Below are positions 1 through 9,447 of a stretch of 64,000 bases of DNA, piece after piece. The first letter of the stretch is position 1, and the number at the start of each line of letters is the position of its first letter. The DNA is taken from contig JAABQQ010000216.1 in assembly GCA_011391405.1 (NCBI GenBank), positions 25,511-89,510 on the forward strand, read 5' to 3'. Under the pieces are notes generated by a model that was not told the origin of the DNA, ran no database searches, and was given only the letters and a program-made list of their open reading frames with translations. The DNA is from Gammaproteobacteria bacterium (GTDB taxonomy: Bacteria > Pseudomonadota > Gammaproteobacteria > Steroidobacterales > Steroidobacteraceae). The position numbers were made by a program, and so were the translations under genes.

Positions 1-221
<221 letters not shown>

Positions 222-304
222 TTAGCGATGCCGGGCAATCCAAGACTTTTGCTCAATGCAATCGATTGATGGGTCCTATGGTGTGGTCGGGCATACGCAC
301 CCGA

Positions 305-1045
305 CTACGTCATCAGGCGCACGAGCCAGTGCGAGACTGTTGACCACTCATCGGTCCTGGCGACCAGCAATCGCAGCGGACCCGACACTGCAAGGGCCAG
401 ACCGCCCCATAACGTCACCGGGTGAATGCGTCCGAGCGCCTTCCAGTCCCAGACGAAGAGCGGCACGAGGAACAGCGTACCCACCGCGAGCACTATTGGT
501 GGGCCGAGTCCCAGCAGCAGGGCCCACCGCGCCACCGCGGGTGGCAGCAGCGCGATCGTTCCGAGCAGCATGTAGCGCTTGTGCGCCTGCGAGTCGCGAC
601 GCCGGGCGCGCATTCCAGCGATGACGAACACAGCAAACAGCGTGATCGCAACCAGCGGCACGATCATGAAGCGATACGGATCCATGCCGAACGGAGCAAC
701 GCCCCGGAGCACTGCGTGCAGTGCGACGAGAGCACCGACCACTACCATAACGACCGCCACGCCAGCAACGATCACGCCGAGTCGACGGTGCAGGTCGATG
801 CGTCGGGCAGCCACGAGCCGCGTCTGGATGAACAGCAGCACCACCCAGGCCGTGAACAGGAACGCATGCAGGTGCACCAGGTGCGTGAGTGCCGGCGGCG
901 CCGGGGTGGGCACCGGCAGGATCGGGCGCAGGAAGTACGTCCGTGCGAAACCCAGGATGGCAACTGCCAGGATGGCGACGGCCATGCCGCCGTAGAACCG
1001 GCGCTCGGCGCCAGCTGTCATTCGTATCGAGCCGGGCACTGGCAT
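305..1045 (-). CDS. Seven-helix integral membrane protein of unknown function
   Basis: A 246-residue hydrophobic protein with about seven predicted transmembrane segments, spaced evenly from residue 15 to the C-terminus. Conserved-looking polar positions include histidines in HLVHLHAF (segment 2) and a DLHRRLG loop between segments 2 and 3; this pattern recalls DUF2306- or cytochrome b561-like membrane proteins, but family membership is not certain. The ATG at 1045 is preferred to one ten codons upstream because AAAGGGAG sits 7 bases before it. It is divergent from the DUF4124 gene, with 172 bases of shared upstream DNA. No substrate or cofactor can be assigned from the sequence alone. Confidence 0.75.
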   Translation of the reverse strand: MPVPGSIRMTAGAERRFYGGMAVAILAVAILGFARTYFLRPILPVPTPAPPALTHLVHLHAFLFTAWVVLLFIQTRLVAARRIDLHRRLGVIVAGVAVVMVVVGALVALHAVLRGVAPFGMDPYRFMIVPLVAITLFAVFVIAGMRARRRDSQAHKRYMLLGTIALLPPAVARWALLLGLGPPIVLAVGTLFLVPLFVWDWKALGRIHPVTLWGGLALAVSGPLRLLVARTDEWSTVSHWLVRLMT

Positions 1046-1217
1046 GGCCGATCTCCCTTTGTGGACCGACAGCATGACAGACGCCGGAACGGTGTTCCGC
1101 GTCCATGTCGATGTCGGTTTTCAGGACGCCGCCCGGGCCCCTATCGGTCGGGCCTTATTGCGGCCGCGTCCATGCCGCGCGGATACTGCTCACATCGGGG
1201 CGTGCGGGAGGGCTGTC

Positions 1218-1901
1218 ATGCGCAAGACTCGCGACCGATGGGCATTGAAGTTCGCGGCGATCCTGCTGGCGCCGTTGCTCCTGGGTACGACCTACAAATG
1301 GGTCGATCCACAGGGTCAGGTGCACTTCACCGACTCGCCGCCGCGAGCAGGCACTGCCTACGAGGCGGTCGCGCCGCCCCATTCGCCATCAGTGTCCCCA
1401 GCGGCCCCGTCCACCAATCAACCAACACGTGCTGCTCCTGAGGCCGCCCCGGCGGCTGCGGCCGAATCACCGTCACGCCACGTTGCCGAGACTGCAAGTG
1501 CGTTCCCCGACGACACACGCTGTATCGACGCGCTGTTCCAGCTGGAGGTGCTGGCCGGCGACTGGAAGGTTTACAAGCCGGGGCCCGGTAACGACCGGAC
1601 CTACCTGGCCGATCGTGATCGGCCGGCTGAAGTCGCACGATTGAGCGTCGAGCGTGACGCAAAGTGCAGCGACGAGCCCGAGGTGCTTGCATCGCAGCAG
1701 CGGCGTGCGAGCGAATTGTTCGAGGCGCTGAGCCCGGGCTGCAGGGAAGCGCGTGAGAAGCTGCAGAACCTGCAGCGGCCGACTGCCCACAGTGCGCCGT
1801 CGGACATCGAGAAGCAGCAGTCCTACATTGCGGCACATTGCCCCGACGTCAGCCGCGACGGAGTCTGGCTGGCTGACTGGATCTGGGTGCGACATCGGTG
1901 A
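1218..1901 (+). CDS. DUF4124 domain-containing exported protein
   Basis: A 227-residue protein with a short basic N-terminus and hydrophobic signal-like segment, followed by TYKWVDPQGQVHFTDSPP, the hallmark of the DUF4124 domain (a small beta-rich envelope module common in gammaproteobacteria). A low-complexity Ala/Pro linker follows (about residues 50-95), then a charged C-terminal half with a few cysteines. The ATG at 1218 is chosen because CGGGAGGG lies just upstream and the signal segment begins there; the open frame extends further upstream without a plausible start. The gene ends 9 bases before rsgA, so the two are probably cotranscribed. Function of DUF4124 is unknown; an envelope role is inferred. 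Confidence 0.75.
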   Translation: MRKTRDRWALKFAAILLAPLLLGTTYKWVDPQGQVHFTDSPPRAGTAYEAVAPPHSPSVSPAAPSTNQPTRAAPEAAPAAAAESPSRHVAETASAFPDDTRCIDALFQLEVLAGDWKVYKPGPGNDRTYLADRDRPAEVARLSVERDAKCSDEPEVLASQQRRASELFEALSPGCREAREKLQNLQRPTAHSAPSDIEKQQSYIAAHCPDVSRDGVWLADWIWVRHR

Positions 1902-1910
1902 ACTGAGGTC

Positions 1911-2981
1911 ATGGAGCTGGTTGAACTGGGCCTGACGCATTGGTTCGAGGAAATGGCCAGGGAGCTGCACGGTCCGGATGTGCCCGTTGCCCGGGTGACG
2001 GCGGTCGACCGGGGTCGCTACCTCATCCGCGACGAGCACGGCGAGATACCTGCCGAGCTGACGGGGAAATTTCTCCATGCCGCCCGATCTTCAGTCGACC
2101 TGCCCTGCGTGGGGGATTGGGTTTGCGTGAGCTATCTGGATGCAAGATCGCACGCGACGATTCATGACGTGCTTCCGCGCAGGTCGCTTCTGCGGCGGAA
2201 GGCCCCCGGCCGGGACATCGAATTCCAGATGATCGCTGCCAACATCGATGTGGCGTTCGTCATCCAGGCCTGTCACTTCGATTTCAACGTGCGCCGGCTC
2301 GAGCGCTACCTGGTGATCGTGCGTGAGGGGCACATCGAGCCCGTGCTGCTGCTGACCAAGACGGACCTGGTCAGCCCGGAAGAGTTGGAACACTTGATCG
2401 GCAGGATCCGCCTTGCCGGTATCGACGCGAGAATCGTCGCCCTCAGTAACGTGACGGGCGAAGGCATCGATCGCGTTCGCGAACTCGTGTGCCCCGGGCA
2501 GACCTACTGCCTGCTCGGCTCATCGGGCGTCGGCAAGACCACGCTCATCAATCATCTCGCGGCCGGCTCCACCCTGGAAACCAGGGAGGTCAGCCACACG
2601 GGCGAGGGACGTCACACGACCACGCGCCGCCAGCTCATCGTGCTCGAGCATGGGGGCCTGTTGATCGACCTGCCCGGCATGCGCGAGCTGGGGATGCTCG
2701 GGGTCGGCGAGGGCATGGACGAAGCCTTCGCTGACATCGGTGCACTCGCCAGGAACTGCCGATTCACCGATTGCAGCCATGCCAGCGAGCCGGGTTGCGC
2801 CGTTCGTGCGGCAATCGCAACACACGAATTGAGTGAAGAGCACCTGCAGAACTATCTGAAGCTCGCGAAAGAGTCGCAATTCAACGATCTGTCTTACGTC
2901 GAGCGGCGCAAGAAAGACAAGGCGTTCGGCCGCTTCGTGCATTCCGTCTTGAAACACAAGGACCGGCAGGACGACAGCTAG
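1911..2981 (+). CDS. rsgA: Ribosome small subunit-dependent GTPase A
   Basis: A 356-residue circularly permuted GTPase that checks late 30S subunit assembly. Domain order is an N-terminal OB fold (about 1-100), the permuted GTPase with the G4-type motif TKTD near 150 before the P-loop GSSGVGKTT near 205 and the G3 motif DLPGMRE near 250, then a C-terminal zinc-binding segment with CRFTDCSH and a further Cys near 295. Order G4-G1-G3 is diagnostic of the RsgA/YjeQ family. The length is normal. It follows a DUF4124 gene by 9 bases and converges on ispG. The first ATG fits the family N-terminus (MELxxLG). Confidence 0.95.
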   Translation: MELVELGLTHWFEEMARELHGPDVPVARVTAVDRGRYLIRDEHGEIPAELTGKFLHAARSSVDLPCVGDWVCVSYLDARSHATIHDVLPRRSLLRRKAPGRDIEFQMIAANIDVAFVIQACHFDFNVRRLERYLVIVREGHIEPVLLLTKTDLVSPEELEHLIGRIRLAGIDARIVALSNVTGEGIDRVRELVCPGQTYCLLGSSGVGKTTLINHLAAGSTLETREVSHTGEGRHTTTRRQLIVLEHGGLLIDLPGMRELGMLGVGEGMDEAFADIGALARNCRFTDCSHASEPGCAVRAAIATHELSEEHLQNYLKLAKESQFNDLSYVERRKKDKAFGRFVHSVLKHKDRQDDS

Positions 2982-2995
2982 TACAGTGGATTCGT

Positions 2996-3031
2996 CCGGC
3001 GCCCCCGCGCCCCTGCGCCTCCGCGCGCCGG
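2996..3031. other. GC-rich hairpin between convergent rsgA and ispG
   Basis: Inverted repeat CCGGCGC (2996-3002) / GCGCCGG (3025-3031) with a 22-base C-rich loop, placed between two convergent stop codons. There is no T-run on either strand, so it is not a canonical intrinsic terminator; it may still help end transcription. Confidence 0.3.
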
Positions 3032-3049
3032 GCGAGCTGCGCACGAGAT

Positions 3050-4273
3050 TCAAGCGCGGCCATAGGTCCGCTCGACGTAATCCTCGACCAGCTGCTGGAA
3101 TTCCTCGGCGATGCGTTCGCCCTTGAGGGTCGGGCCTTTCTCGCCGTCGATGTAGACCGGTGCCACCGGACGCTCGCCCGTGCCCGGCAGGCTGATCCCG
3201 AGATTCGCGTGCTTGCTCTCGCCAGGGCCGTTCACGACGCAGCCCATGACCGCGACCGTCATCTGCTCGACGCCCGCATAGCGTTTGCGCCAATCGGGCA
3301 TGCGATGGCGCAGGTGTGACTGGATGTCCTGCGCGAGTTGCTGGAAATACGTGGAGGTCGTGCGCCCGCAGCCGGGGCAGGCGATGACCATCGGCGTGAA
3401 CGAACGCAGGCCCATCGTCTGCAGGATTTCCTGCGCGACGATCACCTCCTGCGTGCGGTCACCGTTGGGCTCGGGCGTGAGCGAGACGCGGATCGTGTCG
3501 CCGATGCCTTCCTGCAGCAGCACGGAGATGCCCGCGGTCGACGCGACGATGCCCTTGGAGCCCATGCCGGCCTCGGTCAGGCCGAGGTGCAGCGCGTAAT
3601 CGCAGCGGCGCGCGATGTTGCGATAGACGCCGATCAGGTCCTGCACGCCGCTGACCTTGCACGAGATCACGATGTGATCGTGCGGCAATCCGATCTCTTC
3701 GGCGCGTGCAGCGCTTTCGAGTGCGGAGACCACCAGCGCTTCACGCACGACGTCGTTCGCCTCGAGCGGTTGCGCCTGCTTCGAGTTCTCGTCCATCAGG
3801 CGCGTGAGCAGATCCTGGTCGAGGCTGCCCCAGTTGACGCCGATGCGTACTGGCTTGCCGTAGCGGCAGGCCGTCTCGACCATCTCGGTGAACTGTGGAT
3901 CGCGTTTGCTGCCGCGACCGACGTTGCCCGGGTTGATGCGGTACTTCGCCAGCGTCTCGGCACAACCAGGGTGCTCGCGCAGCAGCTTGTGCCCGTTGAA
4001 GTGGAAATCGCCCACGATCGGCACCGACACACCCAGTTGCGCCAGCCGTTCGACGATGCGCGGCACCGCGGCGGCGGCTTCGTCCGTGTTCACGGTGACG
4101 CGTACGATTTCCGAACCCGCGATTGCGAGCGCACGAATCTGCAGCGACGTGCCCTCGACGTCGGCCGTGTCGGTGTTGGTCATCGACTGCACGACGACCG
4201 GGTGACCGCCGCCGACGGTCACCGGACCGATGCGGACCGGCGTGCTCTGGCGACGGACGATGGGGCTGCTCAT
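3050..4273 (-). CDS. ispG: 4-hydroxy-3-methylbut-2-enyl diphosphate synthase (flavodoxin/ferredoxin type)
   Basis: A 407-residue protein of the MEP isoprenoid pathway that reductively opens the cyclic diphosphate MEcPP to HMBPP with a [4Fe-4S] cluster. N-terminal [11 protein letters not shown] marks the TIM-barrel start; the cluster ligands are visible in CPGCGRT (about 302) and CVVNGPGE (about 347). The length matches the bacterial two-domain form. Its ATG overlaps the stop of the upstream DUF885 gene by 4 bases (ATGA), implying translational coupling. Confidence 0.97.
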   Translation of the reverse strand: MSSPIVRRQSTPVRIGPVTVGGGHPVVVQSMTNTDTADVEGTSLQIRALAIAGSEIVRVTVNTDEAAAAVPRIVERLAQLGVSVPIVGDFHFNGHKLLREHPGCAETLAKYRINPGNVGRGSKRDPQFTEMVETACRYGKPVRIGVNWGSLDQDLLTRLMDENSKQAQPLEANDVVREALVVSALESAARAEEIGLPHDHIVISCKVSGVQDLIGVYRNIARRCDYALHLGLTEAGMGSKGIVASTAGISVLLQEGIGDTIRVSLTPEPNGDRTQEVIVAQEILQTMGLRSFTPMVIACPGCGRTTSTYFQQLAQDIQSHLRHRMPDWRKRYAGVEQMTVAVMGCVVNGPGESKHANLGISLPGTGERPVAPVYIDGEKGPTLKGERIAEEFQQLVEDYVERTYGRA

Positions 4274-6042
4274 GGGTGCGCGGCTTTCGTCGCGGCGATC
4301 CAGCGATGCACGTTGGCTTCGAGTACGTCGAGCGGAATCGCGCCGCTGCCGAGCACCACGTCGTGGAACGCGCGGATGTCGAACTTGTCACCCAGCTGGG
4401 AAGTAGCATCGCCGCGCAGCTGCTTGATCTTCAGTTCGCCGATCTTGTACGCCAGCGCCTGGCCCGGATTGCCGATGTAGCGGTCGATTTCGTTGATGAT
4501 GTCGAGCTCGGTCTTCGCTGCGTTCGCCTTGAAGTAGTCGATGGCCTGCTGCCGCGTCCAGTGCTTGTGATGCAGGCCGGTGTCGACGACGAGGCGCACG
4601 GCGCGCCACATCTCGTAGGTCAGCTGGCCGAACTTGTCGTAGGGATCCTCGTAGAACCCCATCTCCTCGCCGAGGCTCTCGCTGTAGAGCGCCCAGCCTT
4701 CGACGAACGCGGTGGCCTCGAAGTCGCGGCGGAACTTCGGCAGATCGCCGAGTTCCTGCGCCAGCGAAATCTGCAGGTGATGGCCCGGCACTGCCTCGTG
4801 AATCGTCAGCACGGGGATCTCGTACTTCGGGCGTTCCTCGGGTTTGTAGAGGTTCACGTAATAGTACCCCGCGCGCTTGCCGTCCATCGCCGGGCCCTGG
4901 TAGTAGGCCGTCGTGGTGTCCGGTGCGACCTGCTCCGCGATCTGCCGCACGCCGTACGGCATGCGCGGCAGCTTGCCGAAGTACTGCGGCAGCTTCGGGT
5001 CGACGCGCTTCGCCATCGCCTCGTAGGCCTGGAGCAGTTCTTTCGGGTCGGTGTAGCGGAATTTCGGGTCGGTGCGCAGGTAGGTCAGGAACTCGTCGAA
5101 GCTGCCCTTGAAGTCCGTCCTGGCAATGACCTTCATCATCTCGCCGCGGATGCGCGCGACTTCCTTGAGGCCGATCTCGTGGATCTCGTCCGGCGTCAGC
5201 TTGGTTGTCGTGTAGAAGCGCGCGAGCTCGGCGTAGCGCGCGGCGCCGTTCGGCGTGTCCCACAGGCCGACGGTCTCGCGAGCCTGCGGCAGGTAATCGT
5301 CGACGACGTACTGCTTCAACTTCGCGTACGACGGTACGACCGTCTTCATGATCGCATCACGTGCAGCGGCCTGCAGGCGCGCCTGCTCGGAAGCCGGGAT
5401 CGAATCCGGCATCTTCATGAACGCTTCGTAGAACGGGCTCGTCGTGGGGTCCGTGACGATCTGCTTGTCGAGCTGCGGCGGCACCCGCTGCATGATGATC
5501 TTCGGCGGCACCTGGCCGCGCTTCAAGCCGTCGCGCATCAAGGCGATGTTCTGGTCGACGAGCTTGTCGATCGTGCCGATGCGGCTCAGCCACTGCTCGT
5601 AGTCCTTGACCGTCTTGAACACGACGACGTCCGCCATGCGGTGCATCGAAGCGAGTCCGCTGCGCTGCGAGAGCGGCGTGTACTGCGAGCCGTAGTCGTA
5701 GGTGTCGATGTTCGCCTGGTACTGGCGGCGGAACAGGTCGCGGTTCAGCTGGTCCTCGGCGGTCAGCTGCTGCGGGTCGATCCTTTCCAGCGCGGCGATG
5801 ACCGCCTTGTCGCTCTCGTAGGAGGCCTGCAGGGCGGCCGGGGAGCGGTCCGGCCACTTGTCGTCGAAGCGGTGGTCGCCGATATAGGTGGCGCCGACCG
5901 GATTTTCGCGCAGGCCGCGCTCCCATTCGGCGTCGAAAAGTGCGTGCAAGTCCCTGGTGGAGCTCGTTTTATCCTGCGCGTGAAGCGAGGCGGATAAGGG
6001 CAGGGTGAGCAGCAGGACCAGGGCAGGCAGGACCGGACGCAT
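4270..6042 (-). CDS. DUF885 family secreted metallopeptidase-like protein
   Basis: A 590-residue exported protein: residues 1-22 form a signal peptide ending SLHAQ. The DUF885 domain fills the rest and carries [10 protein letters not shown] (about 415), an HExxxGHH-type zinc-site motif, with a downstream [10 protein letters not shown] (about 448) that supplies the usual glutamate. Members are lipoprotein-like or periplasmic peptidases of poorly known specificity. AGAGAGG lies upstream of the ATG. It is the first gene of a two-gene unit with ispG, an odd functional pairing that probably reflects only cotranscription. A TATATA run lies 15-20 bases upstream of the start and may be part of a promoter. 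Confidence 0.88.
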   Translation of the reverse strand: MRPVLPALVLLLTLPLSASLHAQDKTSSTRDLHALFDAEWERGLRENPVGATYIGDHRFDDKWPDRSPAALQASYESDKAVIAALERIDPQQLTAEDQLNRDLFRRQYQANIDTYDYGSQYTPLSQRSGLASMHRMADVVVFKTVKDYEQWLSRIGTIDKLVDQNIALMRDGLKRGQVPPKIIMQRVPPQLDKQIVTDPTTSPFYEAFMKMPDSIPASEQARLQAAARDAIMKTVVPSYAKLKQYVVDDYLPQARETVGLWDTPNGAARYAELARFYTTTKLTPDEIHEIGLKEVARIRGEMMKVIARTDFKGSFDEFLTYLRTDPKFRYTDPKELLQAYEAMAKRVDPKLPQYFGKLPRMPYGVRQIAEQVAPDTTTAYYQGPAMDGKRAGYYYVNLYKPEERPKYEIPVLTIHEAVPGHHLQISLAQELGDLPKFRRDFEATAFVEGWALYSESLGEEMGFYEDPYDKFGQLTYEMWRAVRLVVDTGLHHKHWTRQQAIDYFKANAAKTELDIINEIDRYIGNPGQALAYKIGELKIKQLRGDATSQLGDKFDIRAFHDVVLGSGAIPLDVLEANVHRWIAATKAAHP

Positions 6043-6302
6043 GCAGTGACCTCTCTATATAGAAGGACGCGATGTTCCGGTCCCCGCGGGGCATTGGCAA
6101 GCCGTTGGCCTCACCCAGGTGCACCCCCGCGCGGCGGGAGAGGGAATCACAACCCTGACCCCGCATTTCCGCCAGCCACGGATACCGCTACTCACGGGAT
6201 AAGTCCGGGCGGCAGGTGCATTGCGCGGTACCGCGGGCCCGACCAGGTCACCGGTTATGCTAAGTCTTTGATTGTTTTACTATAACTGCACAAGCAGGTT
6301 GT

Positions 6303-6821
6303 CTACGGCGAGCGCCCGGGCGGCAGGTAGAGTTGTCGGGTCTGTACGTCACATAAACGGAAGCCGTACTTGCGGTAGAAGGCCTCGGCGGAAGCGTCAT
6401 TGGCTTCGACGACCACGGCGTAGACGCCCAGCGTGTGCCGCGCCAGCAAAGTGCGCTTGATCGCGTTCTGCAGGAGCAATTCACCCAGGCCGCGCCCGCG
6501 ACGTGCCGCTGTGGCTGCCAGCCTTCCGATTCGTACCGCCGGGACGGGGTAGGTCGGCAGGCTTTTGCGGTCGGCCTCCGTCATGCGCTCGAAGGCTAGC
6601 GTTGCTGCGCTCAGGCTGTAGTAGCCCAGGATCGTAACGGGCTGATCGGAATCGAACAGTACGAAGGTCGTCGCAATGCCTTTGGCGCGATGTTGCACCA
6701 CCAGCGCCCGCAGGTAACGATTCAGCGGCTCCACGCCACAGTCGAAGCCCCCGCGATCGTGGCGCTTCGGATCCAGCTCTCCGGCCGAGATCGGCACTTC
6801 AGAGGTCGAGCGCGTCACCAC
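6303..6821 (-). CDS. GNAT-family acetyltransferase toxin (TacT-like)
   Basis: A 172-residue GNAT acetyltransferase. The N-terminal FDCGVEPLNRYLR segment, the GYYSLSA strand and the acetyl-CoA loop RIGRLAATAARRGRGLGE..LL are typical of TacT/AtaT-type toxins, which acetylate charged aminoacyl-tRNAs and stop translation. AFYRKYGF near the C-terminus is the usual GNAT end motif. It overlaps the preceding DUF1778 antitoxin gene by 23 bases, the standard antitoxin-toxin order. Target tRNA cannot be read from the sequence. Confidence 0.88.
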   Translation of the reverse strand: MVTRSTSEVPISAGELDPKRHDRGGFDCGVEPLNRYLRALVVQHRAKGIATTFVLFDSDQPVTILGYYSLSAATLAFERMTEADRKSLPTYPVPAVRIGRLAATAARRGRGLGELLLQNAIKRTLLARHTLGVYAVVVEANDASAEAFYRKYGFRLCDVQTRQLYLPPGRSP

Positions 6822-7029
6822 GCTTCATGGCACGCCGCAGCGCTGCGTTCGGCGCGAACGGCTTGGCAAGAGACGACAGAAACCGCTTCGACTCGGCCGC
6901 CGAGAGGGTCGTCACCGACTCCGCGGCGACCGCTCGATCGGCTTCGCGCAGTACTGCCGTGCGGACGAATGTGGCCAGTGGCAGCCCAGCCAGGGCCGCA
7001 GCGCGGTCGATGCGCTGTCGATCCTTCAC
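6799..7029 (-). CDS. DUF1778 (TacA-like) antitoxin; start codon uncertain
   Basis: A 76-residue protein from a GTG at 7029, with RQRIDRAAALAGLPLATFVRTAVLREAD-like composition of the DUF1778 ribbon-helix-helix antitoxins and a C-terminal tail that would wrap the GNAT toxin. The reading frame continues upstream to a stop at 7075-7077 and encodes LIATARLDLRLS, which is the expected family N-terminus and DNA-binding strand. That extension contains no ATG, GTG or TTG; only CTG (7065) or ATC (7062) could begin it, and neither has a Shine-Dalgarno. Either a rare start is used or the DNA-binding strand has been lost. Downstream it overlaps the toxin gene. Confidence 0.75.
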   Translation of the reverse strand: MKDRQRIDRAAALAGLPLATFVRTAVLREADRAVAAESVTTLSAAESKRFLSSLAKPFAPNAALRRAMKRGDALDL

Positions 7030-7187
7030 GGACAGGCGCAGATCGAGGCGGGCGGTGGCGATCAGCGGCGGGTGTTACGTCAAGCTTAGTTGTTGGTCTT
7101 GGGCCGCCGAATAGCGGTTTGGCAAAAGTCGAAGCGGACGCGTACCGTGGCTACGGACAAATGTGCGAACAGGGGGAGAAAGCACAA

Positions 7188-7718
7188 ATGATTCGAAGCA
7201 TTCCTGGCGGCATGGTGCTGACCGTGTTCGGCACCATCGCATTTGTGGCCACCCTGCCGGTGTCGAGCGCCGCCGTGCGTCCGACGGAAGACGAGACTGC
7301 GGTTCTCGCTGCAATGGACCGTTACCTGGCCGCGATTTCGGCGAGCGATCTCGATGCGATGGCGTCGATGCAGACGCCGGACGGGATGAACTACCGGGCA
7401 CGTGCGCTCGCGAGCGGTGGCATGGAGGTCGTGGGCCGGCCCAATTCCTACTGGGTTGATCCGGCGCGCAAGGATGGCCGCACGTACCGCGAGCGGTACT
7501 GGGCGCCCACCGTGCTGGTCCGGGGCAGCATCGCAATGGTCTGGGCGCCCTATGAATTCTGGATCGACGGCAAAACCAGTCACTGCGGCGTCGACGTGTT
7601 CAGTTTCATCAAGGTCGGCGAAGCGTGGCACGTCGCCAACTCGATGTGGACCGTGGAACCGGACGCTTGCCCGGAGCTGCGACCGGCGGATCCTGCCAGT
7701 ATTCGTCCCGCGGGTTGA
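7188..7718 (+). CDS. Exported NTF2/SnoaL-like (DUF4440-type) protein
   Basis: A 176-residue protein with a signal peptide (about 1-29, ending VSSAA) followed by an NTF2-like fold: the helix ETAVLAAMDRYLAAISASDL, then strands with YRERYWAPTVLVRG, IAMVWAPYEFWIDG and the closing FIKVGEAWHVANSMW. These features match the SnoaL/DUF4440 nuclear-transport-factor-2-like superfamily; catalytic function is unknown. The ATG at 7188 has AGGGGGAG about 10 bases upstream; an in-frame ATG at 7161 lacks one. It stands alone between a toxin-antitoxin pair and a stretch without genes. Confidence 0.75.
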   Translation: MIRSIPGGMVLTVFGTIAFVATLPVSSAAVRPTEDETAVLAAMDRYLAAISASDLDAMASMQTPDGMNYRARALASGGMEVVGRPNSYWVDPARKDGRTYRERYWAPTVLVRGSIAMVWAPYEFWIDGKTSHCGVDVFSFIKVGEAWHVANSMWTVEPDACPELRPADPASIRPAG

Positions 7719-8109
7719 TGGCCGCCCGGCGCGCCGAATCGATTTCAGGTGCGAGGCGCAGTGTCCCTGCGCGGCTGCGCGGGCGAGTCACTTACTGATG
7801 GCTGCCCGGCAATTTCGCGAGGTGGCCTGACGCGTGACAGCCAGATATCGTGAGAATTCCGGGTCCATAGCGTGTCTGCGGAAACTCGGCCGGTCGTTGC
7901 CGTGCGCTCGGCCAGGACGGTCAGTGCCGTCGCTTTCACTGTGTCTGCCCAGCCCATCGGTGTGCCTCGCGTTCTTGCTGTGCCACGGGACGTCATCGCT
8001 TGCCGTCCTTTCTGACTACAGGATTATCCAACAGTCGTTAAGTCAGACCAGTCACCAGAGTGTTTCTGTTTGGCGACAGGCTGAGGAAATGTGGACAATC
8101 CTTCAGGGC
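7719..8109. other. Stretch without recognisable gene
   Basis: About 390 bases between the NTF2-like gene and a small membrane-protein gene. Open frames on both strands have no recognisable motif, no convincing ribosome-binding site and arginine/serine-rich shadow composition. No hairpin with T-run was seen. Confidence 0.4.
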
Positions 8110-8301
8110 ATGACGAACGAAGCCGCGCGTCGATTGCAGACCGTAAAGTTGCTGCACACGGTGGTGTGGGCCGTGTTCGCCGGCTGCGTCCTGGCGCTTC
8201 CATGGCTGGCCCGGCACAACCAGCGGATCTTCGGGTCGCTGTACGCGACCGCGCCCGCGACGGTGCTGTTCCTGATCGCGGCGTTTCGAATCGGACACTA
8301 G
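8110..8301 (+). CDS. Small two-helix membrane protein, probably internally deleted
   Basis: A 63-residue protein starting MTNEAARRLQTVKLLHTVVWAVFAGC. The first hydrophobic segment runs to about residue 30 and is joined directly to WLARHNQRIFG and a second hydrophobic segment. I recall a family of about 110-residue proteins in which the same two ends are separated by roughly 50 residues containing a CPLT...ARYTDDRRDNFDIYLP region; that middle part is absent here, so this looks like an in-frame internal deletion (inference from memory, not an alignment). An in-frame ATG at 8089 preceded by GAGGA is an alternative start. Confidence 0.5.
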   Translation: MTNEAARRLQTVKLLHTVVWAVFAGCVLALPWLARHNQRIFGSLYATAPATVLFLIAAFRIGH

Positions 8302-8322
8302 TCGAGAACTGCGGGAGTCGCC

Positions 8323-8604
8323 ATGTGCCGAAACATCAGGACGCTGTTCAACTTCGAACCGCCGGCGACGGAGCAGGAGATTCGTGAGGCCTCGCTGCAG
8401 TTCGTGCGCAAGCTGAGCGGGTTCACGGCGCCGTCGAAGGCCAACGAGGCGGCGTTCCAGCAGGCCGTGGCGGAGGTCGCGGCGTCGGCGACGGTGCTGA
8501 TCCGCTCACTGACGACTACATCGACGCCGCGGGACCGTGAGGTGGAAGCGGTGAAGGCGAAGGCCCGGTCGGCCACGCGGTTCGGTCGCGGGCTTCCCGA
8601 CTGA
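8323..8604 (+). CDS. DUF2277 domain-containing protein
   Basis: A 93-residue cytosolic protein starting MCRNIRTLFNFEPPAT, the invariant opening of DUF2277 proteins, with FVRKLSGFTAPSKANEAAF in the middle and the charged end REVEAVKAKARSATRFG. The length matches the family (about 85-95). The second-residue cysteine and the RN pair are conserved in the family; no biochemical role is established. It lies 21 bases after the small membrane-protein gene and may be cotranscribed with it. Confidence 0.88.
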   Translation: MCRNIRTLFNFEPPATEQEIREASLQFVRKLSGFTAPSKANEAAFQQAVAEVAASATVLIRSLTTTSTPRDREVEAVKAKARSATRFGRGLPD

Positions 8605-8915
8605 AGAGGCGACTCGATCCAGGGTCAGGGTGCGGCCGGCGTCGCTGGTGAAGTGGTTGTTCGACATGGTCGGTGCCCCGTGAGCGTTGCGGACGGAATT
8701 GTCCGAAGCCCGCTGGCTGGGGTCGTGTTGTGTTTGTGGGAGGGTGGGGGAGAATCGAGCGCCAGAGTCTTCGTTGACGCGCCCTGCATGGGATCGCTCC
8801 ACCGGAGGTCATCGCGGATGCCAAACTTGCCGTTTCCGGATGGCATCGGCGCGTGCTGTGCAGTCGGCAGAGGTTCGGAAGGGATCGACGGTTAAGCCAT
8901 GGGAGGTGACAGCGC
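8605..8915. other. Intergenic stretch without recognisable gene
   Basis: About 310 bases between the DUF2277 gene and a GntR regulator gene. A minus-strand frame starting at an ATG near 8667 overlaps the end of the DUF2277 gene and lacks family features. The segment probably holds the promoter of the GntR gene; no clear palindromic operator was found. Confidence 0.4.
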
Positions 8916-9359
8916 ATGCAGGAGTACTGGGCCACGCGGACGGGACGGTGGCGAAGGGCGATGCACGATTGCGCGGGACCGTCGCTGGCGGAGCGGCTGC
9001 AGCAGGTGATCCGCCATGACGTGGAAGCGGGGCAGTTGCCGGCGGGGGCGTTGTTGCCGACCAGCGAACGCGTCGCGGCTGAACTGGTCATCGAACCGGC
9101 GGACGTGCAGGCGGCGTACGCGCGCCTGCTTGCTGACGGGTTGCTCGAAGAACGCGTGGACGGCGTGCTCTGCATTGCGAGCCAAGGGCGCGAGACGACA
9201 GTCGGCGACGCGACACAGATCCGCTTCGAGGCAGCACTGCTCAAGGCAGTGCGTGAAGCGGCGGCCCGCGGCCTGTCGAGTGCCGAGGCCACCGGGATGT
9301 TCAAAGCGGCCGTGATCCGCCTGGAAGAAATGGAGCGGCCGAAGAAGCCACGGGAGTGA
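8916..9359 (+). CDS. GntR-family transcriptional regulator, short (YtrA-like)
   Basis: A 147-residue protein with a GntR winged helix-turn-helix (about 20-90): SLAERLQQVIRHDVEAGQL, then LPTSERVAAEL and the recognition region VQAAYARLLADGLLEER. The C-terminal part is only about 50 residues, too short for a FadR or UTRA ligand domain, and fits the YtrA-type of GntR regulators. These usually control neighbouring transporter genes, but no ABC transporter adjoins it. GGGAGG sits 9 bases before the ATG, fixing the start. The next gene converges on it; the palindrome TGCGGTC-GT-GACCGCA (9385-9400) lies between them. Confidence 0.82.
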   Translation: MQEYWATRTGRWRRAMHDCAGPSLAERLQQVIRHDVEAGQLPAGALLPTSERVAAELVIEPADVQAAYARLLADGLLEERVDGVLCIASQGRETTVGDATQIRFEAALLKAVREAAARGLSSAEATGMFKAAVIRLEEMERPKKPRE

Positions 9360-9447
9360 GCAGGATGCGTTCGTCCAATGGAATTGCGGTCGTGACCGCA
9401 CCTTAAAGTCAGGAGCTCGCAGCCACACCGCTGTGCGGGCGTTGCCG

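Noticed and set aside
2996..3031. Candidate bidirectional intrinsic terminator between rsgA and ispG
   Set aside because: A good stem exists, but there is no T-run on either side and the loop is long. Listed only as a hairpin.
4123..5997. Long plus-strand open frame opposite the DUF885 gene
   Set aside because: Valine/leucine/arginine-rich shadow of the minus-strand gene, which has a signal peptide and the HEAVPGHH motif. Several similar long antisense frames (for example 20883-22181, 22072-23730, 29418-30911 and 46707-47888) are rejected for the same reason.
6118..6155. Possible copy of the REP-like hairpin
   Set aside because: GCGGGAGAGGG is present but the partner arm is worn and the flanks do not match well. 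Mentioned under the main copy only.
8605..8915. Small minus-strand protein-like frame near 8667
   Set aside because: It overlaps the end of the DUF2277 gene, has no Shine-Dalgarno and matches no family known to me.
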